DNA from: Ambrosia x helenae
Taxonomy: Eukaryota; Streptophyta; Magnoliopsida; Asterales; Asteraceae
Assembly (NCBI GenBank): GCA_030844895.1
Contig: CM061233.1
Span: forward strand, 29,632,310 to 29,696,309
Direction of reading: 5' to 3'
DNA length: 64,000 nucleotides
Numbering within the stretch: position 1 is the first letter of the stretch; each line of letters opens with the position of its first letter. This document shows positions 56,114-64,000 of this stretch, one piece after another. The position numbers and the translations under genes are program-made. The notes under the pieces were generated by a model that was not told the DNA's origin, searched no databases, and saw only the letters and a program-made list of their open reading frames with translations.

Positions 56114-59054
56114 TGTAAGACACAAAACTGTAATCACGCGGTCAACGCCTAATCCTACGGGTTTTGACCTTACGTAAAACCACTCCGATTAAAACTTTTT
56201 AAATTATGAGAAACATTATCCGTTGTGATCAAATACATATTCGATTCACATTTATTTATACATTTTAATAGTTAAAACATATACTAAGATTTTGCGTTTT
56301 ATCGAGAGTTCTTTGAATTCTAATGCGGAAGATTGATGAGTGTTCGGGTGTGTTCGGTTCTTCTCGCGACTCGATCCTTGCTCCGGGATTTCCAACAAAG
56401 GTATACCTTGCACCATTACATAGATAGTGGTTAGTTGTGTTGATAATAACACCTTTTAAATAGTTAACACGTTGATACACGTCAAAACGGAACGAACGAG
56501 TTTGGAATACAAAGCAAATATATTGGGATTACATTCCTCCGTAAGCTAGGCTTCCAGCATAAGCTACGTTGGTCACTAGATAAAATTTCCCGAGAGGGCC
56601 TGGCATAAGCTACGCTGCCAGCGTAAGCTACACTGGCCACTGGACAAATTTTGGGAGAGGTCCTGGCGTAATCTAAGCTTCTAGCGTAAGCTACGCTAGA
56701 CACTGGGCAAATTTCCTGAGAGGGCCTGACGTAAACTACGCTGCCAACGTAGCTTACGTTGGCTACTGGCTGAAAAACTCATTGTTTTTGCTTGCTTTTC
56801 CCCACTTTTCGCATCTCTTTTACATATGCTCAAAGTCATTCCGGGAACACTTGATTGATACCATATTATCATGCATATAAGATACCATTTCTGAAAATCA
56901 AATACACCCTTTCGGTTATTCAATGCTTATGTAGATTTTACCCAAATCGACCTGTTATGAACATGGATTATACAAAGCCTTATTTGACCGTTCAACAGGC
57001 ATAACAATTATATTGTTGACTCATTTGACCCTTGTTTAACTAAAATATCACCCGCTTTATGTCCCTATGGCCCGGTTCTTGGTTTTAAATGTTTATGTGG
57101 ATTTTTGCCCAAATCGACTAGTTAAGGCCCTAGACTATACAAGACACTTCTTAATCACACCAAAGGCATAGAAATAATATTGTGATCTCATTGGACACAT
57201 TTTCAACTAAAAAGCATTGTCCGTTTTGTGTCATTATGACTTGGTTCTTAGATTGAACCTTCAGTAAATCTTTAGATTCCCAAAATGCCCCTTATAGCCA
57301 AATCTTTCAATTTGGCATCCGTGTGTGACACTTCTTGATTGAAATCCATTGTTTTTTACTCAATGACCTGCTTAAAAACTTCTAAGTCCTTACGGACTTA
57401 GACTTTCACTGTTTCATATGATTGTTCACAATTTGATCAATTCTAAGCGCATTAGCGCGCATTAGACATAGTTTTGAAAATAACTTACCTATTTGGCACC
57501 CACACTTCATGTGGGTTGCTTTAGCACCCATATTGCTTCGCCCAAAGGCGTTTATTTAACTACGAACTTACCGGGTGGCATTGACCCATGACTTGCACCA
57601 CTATGATTTCTTAGGCATCGAGTGCCCAACTTCCTATTGATCTCCTGCATACATTCTAGATTGACCCGTTAGTCTCTCAGGACTCAACGGTGATCATTAA
57701 CCATTTGATAATAAGTCTTGCGGTTCATAATCCTATGATAATCCAAATTTTAACTATAGGAAAGTGGCAATCCCACTTGACCCATTTACCCATATCGCAT
57801 ATCTTCCTTATTCACGCGATTGTTTTCCTTATCAAAATTTGAGTTTAGATTCTTGATTACCACATAGTTTTGTCTATTGATCCAATTGATGATTTCCATC
57901 ATTTGATCAACACACTTTGATTCGTTTATTACCATAAATCTTGTTTTAACATGTATACGCATAAATTGCCCATTTAGTAGGTTTCACCCCTTGGGGGTCA
58001 TACCTTCTTCCCACATCAAAAATTTAAAACCAAGGTATACAACGCTTGACCCGTGTTCATAGTATAGTAGTGTAAGTAAACTTACCTCGCATCCATTCTT
58101 GTTTCCATAAGTATCTGACTTGCATTCGTTTGACCCGTTTGCATCCCTAGTATTCATTATCATTACTAGCTAAATCCATAGCCATTTTCCTACATGTCTA
58201 GTTGAGATTAACTCACCTAGGCATTTCATCGAACATTTGGTGTGCATCCACCAATATACTTAGTTTTTAACATTCGAAGTTTAACCAAAGCACAACCGAT
58301 TGTCCAATTGACATCATAACATGTTATTTAGGCCCTTTTTACCTAAACTTCTCATGCAACAACTTCTAAGAGTCATAAAAGGTTACTAGATATGAGTGGA
58401 TTCCACCTAAAGGTCAAACCCCAAAATCTACACATTATCATAACCATATGATCAAAATCAAAGACACATATTAAGTGTGATTGTAACTAAATTCGGTATG
58501 TTTGTGGTTCCCCAAGACTAGAGCAACCTCTTTTAACCATAAATTTTGTGTTTTATCAAAACTCTAGTTTTTTACCAAATAAAAAATGGGTATTAACATC
58601 AAATAGAAGGTACATTGATGTTCATTAAGCCTTAGATGACTTGTTTCTTGCTAGGGCATCGAAAAGCCCCTTGATTTGGCTTGGATTCATGCATGTTCTT
58701 GAGTGTTTAGGGTTGGAGGTTGAAGGAGATAAATCTCTTGATTATAATCGACACACACACTTACGTGTGTGTGTTTTTTTTCCCCTTTTCAACATGATGC
58801 ACCCACAAGTTTCCCATCTTGGCAACTATGGTCCCTCCAAAAATCCCTAATTGTCATTTCTTATGAAACTAGCTATTCAAGCTAGTTTTTTTTCTTATTT
58901 TATTAGCTTGTTAATAAGATTAATAACACTAACTAGATTATTTTTATGTTAGAACATAACCTGTGTTCTTTCTTTGTTCGGATCTCGTTTTAATAATTTT
59001 GCTAATCACACCTAATGGCATAATTAGACGAACAATTGGTTTTGGGGTGTTACA
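56114..59054 (-). repeat. 5' LTR of element E
   Basis: It starts TGTAAGACACAAAACTG and ends GGGGTGTTACA; TCATC follows. It aligns with 18524-21562, with small indels and the loss of about 75 bp near 58150 (the CTTCTACCTAACTTAGGGAC segment of the other copy). The AGCGTAAGCTACGCT repeat lies at about 56545-56765 with more changes than in the 3' LTR. The frame at 58641-58850 is the counterpart of that at 21149 and is not convincing. Confidence 0.92.
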
Positions 59055-59059
59055 TCATC

Positions 59060-59220
59060 GACACATATATACAATGGTGTAAATCAGTTTCTTTTTTTTT
59101 TTGTTCATTCATCATCATCATCGTTGACACAGATATTCATTGGTGTATATCAGTTTCTTTTTTTTTCTTCCATTCATCATCATCAACAAAAATATACATT
59201 GGTGTATATCGGTTTTTTTC
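59060..59220 (+). repeat. Minisatellite of element J, right part
   Basis: About three units with CATTGGTGTATATCAG, a T-run and CATTCATCATCATC continue the array at 18400-18523. They mark the host of element E. Downstream of them (59221-60288) the element is AT-rich with scattered GTGTA/TACAC words and no gene. Confidence 0.8.
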
Positions 59221-60297
59221 CAGCTTACATGACTATAATTTGGACACACATGTTCATTGGTGTACATCTTTGTCGAAATGTAAGCTAATTACATCAGTGT
59301 ACACCATAAAATAGATGTTGAGGTTTCTTCATTTTTGTATATGAACGAAATATACATTGGTGTATATCTGGGCTGGAACCTATATGAAACTGAATACACC
59401 TGTGTATACAACAAATAAGTATTATTTAATCAACATTAGTTAATGCATTTAACAGTATAAAAATAAATACAACTATGTACATCATTGTATAGATTTATAA
59501 CATAGATAACTGTAAGTTAAAAACGTATCTAATGTAAAATACATGTGGTGCCTTACAATAAAACATCATATTGTTTTAACTTTATTTATTTTACCGCAAG
59601 ATACAATAATATGTGAACAAACAATAATATAATCTATATGAATCTGGTTCATGGCCAGATATGATATAGATAGTGATATGGAAATGATATACATATATGT
59701 ATAATATGAAAAAAGTGTATATACGATGTACAATGTACAAACCTATAAAACATAAATTTATGAACTAAGTGAGTGGAAATTAAAAAATGTGTTGATTATA
59801 ATATGGTTCGTAGACCAATTATGATATGGAATTGATATGGAAGTATTACACATAAATGTATAATATGAAAAATCACATATATGATCTATAAAAATACAAA
59901 ACCTGCAAAATCGTGTATGAATTAGGTGATTGAAAATAATTTTCTTTACCTGAACCTTGTACACTAGTGAGGTACGACCGTACGACACACAATGAATCAA
60001 CAACATACATTATGATTTCTTGAAGATATTGAATCGTTTGAGACTAAAAAGGGTAATTAGTTACTTCCAATTGGTAACTGATATATAAATGGTTAGGGTA
60101 GGGGATTTCTTAATTTTAGTTTAATTTATGGAGAGAGATGAAAGCAAATGAAGAGATAATCAAGGAATAATTTTTTTAACTTCATATTATGCCCTTTTCA
60201 TTCAAAAATAAAAGTCAATAAGATGAGTGGTCTAGATTGGTTCCTAAGTTCCTAACTAGGGTATTGGTTCCTATATGATCTTATTCCTATATATATG

Positions 60298-60319
<22 letters not shown>

Positions 60320-60334
<15 letters not shown>

Positions 60335-60427
60335 GCTAAGTATCTAGAGAAAGCAAAAAAAATTAAAAAACCCTGGAAACTCCGACTTCCCGAGCTTTTT
60401 ATCATCTGAAAAAATTAGTGTATGTAA
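60320..60427. mobile_element. (TA)n-flanked element L, left part
   Basis: After a TA run and (GA)n the sequence carries CCCTGGAAACTCCGACTTCC and GTGTATGTAA. These correspond to the foldback element at 17579-17980 (CTCTGGAAACTCTAACTTCC, then GGGTATGTAA). Copia G enters at 60428. The rest of L is presumably beyond G, outside the window. Confidence 0.6.
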
Positions 60428-60652
60428 TGTCAACATATCCCATAACACATGCCTTGGAATCCTCTCTTCTCCTTGATTCCATCCTAGTCAATCTTGACTC
60501 ATCCTAGTCAATCTCCCACTTTACTACCATTTAGTGTGATTTGTATGTTTTTAGTAAAGAGAGATATCCTCTCCTCCTTTGTTGTAACATCTTCATGTAT
60601 TTATACTCGTACAATGATCAATAGAAATCATCAAGGTTTTACCATTATCACA
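60428..60652 (+). repeat. 5' LTR of Copia G
   Basis: 225 bp from TGTCAACATATCCC to ACCATTATCACA. It contains two GACTCATCCTAGTCAATCT-like direct repeats (60480-60515) and a TATTTATA-type word at 60598-60605. The inner border is defined by the primer site that follows. The partner LTR is outside the window. Confidence 0.87.
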
Positions 60653-60670
60653 TGGTATCAGCCAGCCAAG
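60653..60670 (+). promoter_or_regulatory. Primer binding site of Copia G
   Basis: TGGTATCAGCCAGCC directly after the LTR. It matches the initiator Met-tRNA complement for nine bases, then differs by what looks like a small change from AGAGCC to AGCC. Confidence 0.85.
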
Positions 60671-60815
60671 ATCAAACCCTTTTTCTTCTCTAAATTTCGC
60701 TGACCTTCTGTCCATTTCTGCTTCTGTTTTCAACCGAGACCTCTTTCTTCTGTTCCTTCTTTTTTTTCCAGACATCCTTTTTTCTTGTTTCTTTTTTTGC
60801 AACCGGTTAATCCAA

Positions 60816-61690
60816 ATGGCTACAAACAATCCATCCATCCCTCTCCATTCCCTTAGCCATCTCATTAACATTAAGTTGAACTCCACCAACTATCTCCCAT
60901 GGGAGAAAACAAATTACACTGGTTTTGGCCTATCTCAATTTACTCGAACATGTAAATGGTTCGACCCCTTCCCTAACACAAAAAATAACTACTGAAAATC
61001 AAACCTCGGGACAATCCCGCATACCTTTCTTCGAAAACTGATGATCAAAAGGTCCTTTTTTTGATTAATTCTACATTAACCGAAGAGGCCATGGCTGAAA
61101 CCATCGGCCATACCACGGCTGCTACTGTTTAGAAAGCATTAACCGATGCCTATAGCCATTGTTCGATCGAACGTATTCACAATCTAAAGGATACCCTTCG
61201 AACCCTTGAAAAAGGAGATTCATCCGTGTCTGAAGTTGGTCGAAAATTCAAGTCCCTATCCGACCAACTAGCGGCTATTGGGCGTCCATAAGTGATGATG
61301 ATAAGCGTCATTGGTTCCTTTGTGGACTAGGCTCCTCCTTTGGAAACTTCTCCACATCTCAACGAAACCATCCATCCCGCACCTTCTTTTCGTGACCTCT
61401 TAGCCAATGCCGAAAACCAAGAATTGTTTGTCCAAAAACTCCATGGGTCTCAACCTTCCCAAGCCGCTTTCTACGTGAATCAAAACAAAAATCATAACCG
61501 GCTCATCTCGTGGAAGAGGACGACACTCAAACAATAATCGTGGTCGCATCTTTTCTTACACCAAACGACCACCCTTATGTCAATTATGCCCAAAAGAGGG
61601 CCACTTCGCCACTACTTGTCCAAACCTTAGTTCTTTTGCTAAAAAATCTCTAGATGCTAATCTAGCCGATGCCTTCCTTGCTCAATGAAA
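60816..61690 (+). pseudogene. Copia G gag, broken, with zinc knuckle
   Basis: ATG at 60816 opens MATNNPS. The N-terminal segment contains KLNSTNYLPW, typical of Copia gag, and goes out of frame soon after, near 60905. A later segment (about 61070-61290) shows LTEEAMAETIGHTTA, an in-frame TAG at about 61130, and FKSLSDQLAAIG. The next, in another frame, has GLGSSFGNF. The zinc knuckle CQLCPKEGHFATTC lies at 61578-61619. At least three frame changes and two stops were noted. Gag would form particles and the knuckle would bind element RNA. This copy cannot produce an entire protein. Confidence 0.82.
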
Positions 61691-62515
61691 CGTTGCAACG
61701 GACACCCCGGATTGGACTGCCGATTCAGGTGCTACCACACATATGCTTCCTACTACTTTTGGTCTAACTTGTTCAAAATCTCAAACCAAAAACATTCGAG
61801 TCACATTTGGTAACGGGGAATCATTACCTGTAACCCACATTGGAAAAACTAATTTAAATAATTCCATTTCATTAAAAAATGTGTTAGTTGTTCCAAATCT
61901 CACAAAAATCTACTTTCAATTAGTAGATTAACATATGACTCACCGGTTGATGTTTTGTTTCCTAATGATTATTTTCATATTCAGGACCGAAAAACATCGG
62001 AAGTTCTAGCTAGAGGCACGTGTGAAAACGGCTTCTATGTTCTCACTCAAAGTCACAAATCCCTTTGTTGCCGCGCCTTGTGCTACGCACCTTCGTGCTT
62101 CTTTCAAAAAATGGCACAATCGCCTTGGCCATGTTTCTTTTGATACAATTTCTAATTTAAATAGACTTGGACATGTTTTCGTTACATCTTTGTTACCCAA
62201 ACCAGGTCTATGCAATTCTTGCGAATTATCAAAAGCTAAGCATTTACCATTTATTGAAAATTCTAAACGCACACAACATGTTTTAGATCTCATTCATTGC
62301 GATCTAAGGGGACTCGCCCCGTCCCATCTACCGATGGTTACCGATACTATGTCATATTTATAGATGATTACTCTCGGTTCACTTGGTTTTATCCATTAAA
62401 GGCAAAATTAGATTTCTACAATGTTCTCACAACTTTTTTTGCCTTTTGTACAAAACCAATTTTCAACAACCATCAAAGTTTTTCAAAGCGATGGTTGAAC
62501 CGAATTTACAAATAA
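61691..62515 (+). pseudogene. Copia G protease and partial integrase
   Basis: The protease motif Asp-Ser-Gly-Ala is intact at 61722-61733 (ADSGATTHM). The 61743-61931 frame continues with VTFGNGESLPV and ends early. The pre-integrase segment and zinc region follow in shifting frames: WHNRLGHVSFD, then LCNSCELSK, then HCDLRG with the first core Asp, then GYRYYVIFIDDYSRFTWFYPLK (split over two frames near 62300). After about 62500 the similarity stops. The second Asp, the catalytic Glu and the C-terminal part are not found before the RT segment begins near 62580, so the integrase has an internal deletion of several hundred base pairs relative to family length. Confidence 0.83.
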
Positions 62516-62579
62516 TCAAGTGCAAAATTTTGTTATGCAAAATTTGAACTCATCTTCATCCCACCCCACCTCATAGCAC

Positions 62580-63330
62580 TCATCCCATGGTCACTCGAGA
62601 AAAAAATGGCATTTTCAAACCAAAAACCTTTGAAAATCACAATTGCTTTTTTTCTCGTCGCATATTCCCAAAGGAATAAAAACGGCTCTTAAACACCCCA
62701 AATGGATTCAAGCCATGAACGAGGAATTACATGCCTTGCGTACAAACAACACATGGCATCTCGTTTCTCGCCCGTCACACACCCACATCATTGGCTCCAA
62801 ATGGATTTATAGGATCAAATATAAATCTAACGGCTCTCTTGATCGCTACCAAGCCCGTCTTGTAGCTCAAGGCTTCTATTAAATATACTGGGACTCGATT
62901 TCACACATACCTTTAGTCCGGTAGTCAAATCCGCTTCCATCCGTGCTGTTCTAAGTCTTGCCACAATCAACAAGTGGAAACTACGTCAATTAGATGTTAA
63001 CAATGCTTTCCTAAATGGCCACTTAACCGAAACAGTTTTTATGGAACAACCTCCCAGTTTTGAAGATCCAAATAAACCCAATCATGTGTACATACTCAAG
63101 CGTGCTCTCTATGGTCTAAAACAAGCACCGCGTGCTTGGTTTCAACGCCTAAGCAACTTCTTGCTTACTCTCGGATTTGAAAATAGTAGATCGACCCTTC
63201 TCTATTCACCTACCAACGCCATGGTATTTTAATTTATCTCCTTGTTTATGTAGACGACATCGTTATCACCGGTAATAATGACACCTTTATTACAAATTTC
63301 ACCACACGTCTTGACAAGAAATTCAAAATT
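62580..63330 (+). pseudogene. Copia G reverse transcriptase, broken
   Basis: The RT segment starts with TREKNGIFKPK-type residues, then KHPKWIQAMNEELHAL, NNTWHLV and RYQARLVAQGF (62643-62880). After a frame change near 62880 come FSPVVKSASIR and QLDVNNAFLNG. The 63041-63232 frame has LYGLKQAPRAWFQRL. A stop or shift near 63232 precedes the catalytic YVDD at 63247-63258. ITGN follows. The active-site residues are intact but the frame is broken at least three times. Confidence 0.86.
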
Positions 63331-63342
63331 AAAGACCTTGGA

Positions 63343-64000
63343 TTGCTTCAATTTTTTCTCGGCTTGGAGGTGACGCACACTGACTCGATTTCATTCCTAA
63401 ATCAATCCAAATATGCCCATGACATATTAACTAGAGCCAGACTTCTTGATTCCAAACCCGTTGCTACTACTCTTACATCTAAAGATGTGTTACATTCACA
63501 GGTTCATCCTTTTCATGATCCTACTCTTTATCGCTCTCTTGTTGGTGCCCTTCAATACCTCACTATCACTCGACCCGACCTTTCCTATGCAGTCAACCAA
63601 GCCAGTCAATTCCTTCAACAACCCACCACCACCCATTTCCAGTTGGTCAAGCGAATTCTTAGATATGTTAAAAGGACTTTGACTCATGGTTTACATTTTG
63701 ATAGACCTCCTAACACTACTTTGCTAGGTTTTCTAGATGCAGATTGGGCTCGATGGATCGACACTAGAAGATCCACCTATGGTTACTGTATCTACTTAGG
63801 TGGAAACTTGGTATCTTGGAGTGTAAAGAAGCAACCTATAGTCTTCCGATCCAATTGTGAATCCGAATATAGAGCTATGCAAACACGGCAGCAGAAATCA
63901 TTTGGCTAACAAATCTCCTACGGGAACTTAAAGCTTTACCACTAGGACGTCCGACATTACAATTTGATAACAAGAATGCTTTGTTCCTAACTCAAAATCG
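63343..64000 (+). pseudogene. Copia G RT end and RNase H, truncated by window
   Basis: A 188-codon frame reads FFLGLEVTH, AHDILTRARLL, LYRSLVGALQYLTITRPDLSY, FQLVKRILRYVK and the RNase H start LDADWARW with RRSTYGYCIYLGG. The catalytic Glu segment reads RSNCESEYRA, where the family usually has SSAEAEYRA; the Glu before Tyr is kept. A frameshift near 63880 ends the frame, and the sequence continues out of frame (WLTNLLRELKAL-like) to the window end. The C-terminal HQRTKH region would lie outside. Confidence 0.87.

Larger units (their letters stand above)
18524..59054 (-). mobile_element. LTR element E, non-coding (LARD-like)
   Basis: The two LTRs are 18524-21562 and 56114-59054, about 3.0 and 2.9 kb, both starting TGTAAGAC and ending GTGTTACA. 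The target duplication is TCATC (18519-18523 and 59055-59059). In the minus sense a primer site (56099-56111) lies inside the right LTR, and a polypurine tract (21563-21582) abuts the left one. The internal region without nested insertions is only about 3.0 kb (21563-24464 plus 56003-56113) and has no gag or pol. This is the layout of a large retrotransposon derivative. Its LTR ends and some LTR segments resemble those of element C. Confidence 0.88.
18019..60288. mobile_element. (TA)n-flanked element J, host of the large nest
   Basis: The left end reads GGGTATGGTTCAAATAGAAA after a TA run. The right end, reverse-complemented, reads GGAATAAGATCATATAGGAA and abuts a TA run at 60289. Both are followed by repeated GGAACC words. 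Without element E (18524-59054 and its TSD) the element is about 1.7 kb (18019-18523 plus 59060-60288). It contains a minisatellite built on CATTGGTGTATATCAG and ATTCATCATCATC, and many ACAC/GTGT palindromes (for example 59290, 59346, 59393). No transposase frame is seen; 59400-60250 is AT-rich and non-coding. The border assignment rests on matching style at the two ends and on the TA runs. Confidence 0.6.
60428..64000 (+). mobile_element. Ty1/Copia retrotransposon G, cut by window end
   Basis: A plus-strand Copia element with 5' LTR, primer site, gag, zinc knuckle, protease, integrase, RT and RNase H in Copia order. The presumed target duplication is TGTAA (60423-60427); its partner lies outside the window. 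Frameshifts and stops are numerous, and the C-terminal part of the integrase is missing. The lineage differs from F: it has a CCHC knuckle and a different gag. Confidence 0.92.

Noticed and set aside
59036..59314. 92-codon frame across the E/J junction
   Set aside because: It crosses an LTR border and is made of the minisatellite units.
1..64000. Host protein-coding genes, tRNA or rRNA genes
   Set aside because: None recognised by eye. All long frames with readable protein patterns belong to transposable elements. A covariance-model or profile search could still find small RNA genes.

Overview
The window is plant nuclear DNA made almost entirely of nested transposable elements. The Copia and Ty3/Gypsy polyproteins, the initiator-Met-tRNA-type primer sites, and the Helitrons, hAT and MULE remnants point to a eudicot. 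The style of the repeats suggests Asteraceae, but that is an inference from general appearance. I found no intact host gene, tRNA or rRNA gene. Every long reading frame that I recognise belongs to a transposon and every one is broken. Sequence-level evidence (target-site duplications, terminal inverted repeats, primer sites, polypurine tracts, and comparison with uninterrupted copies in the same window) gives most element borders to the base.

Left part (1-13019). The window opens inside the LTR of a Gypsy family, here called A. Next comes a five-level nest. A MULE transposase remnant (11273-11640, continuing at 1979-2094) is split by hAT element H (2095-11264, TSD TACATAGT). H is split by Copia element F (2447-10545, TSD TTCAT/TTCAC). 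The 5' LTR of F is split by Helitron-1 (7271-10495, between A and T). Helitron-1 is split by hAT element K (7896-8856, TSD GCCTCACG). A second small Helitron lies at 12368-13019.

Middle-left (13227-18020). A head-to-tail chain of non-coding elements is separated by (TA)n tracts. They share related ends and carry internal clusters of ACAC-NN-GTGT-like palindromes. I cannot assign them to a named family, and they are the best candidate in the window for something poorly described.

Large right nest (18019-60288). One of these (TA)n elements, J, was entered by a non-coding LTR element E (18524-59054, TSD TCATC). E was entered by Gypsy element C (24465-55997, TSD CCAGA). C was entered in its reverse transcriptase by Gypsy element B (28749-49582, TSD GAATG). 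The 3' LTR of B was entered by Gypsy element A (30145-40299, TSD TTTGT). The 5' LTR of C also holds D (52866-55019, TSD CCTTA), a family-A LTR with about 60 nt of internal sequence. E, C, B and A all read on the minus strand and D on the plus strand. A, B and C end in chromodomain-like sequence and look like plant chromoviruses (Tekay/Del type, inferred).

Right end (60320-64000). A further (TA)n element L is interrupted at 60428 by a plus-strand Copia element G. G has a 225-bp LTR, a primer site, gag, protease, a shortened integrase, RT and RNase H. It runs off the window.

None of the elements looks autonomous here. The related LTR ends, primer sites and polypurine tracts (A with B, and C with E) suggest that defective copies could have been moved by proteins supplied in trans.
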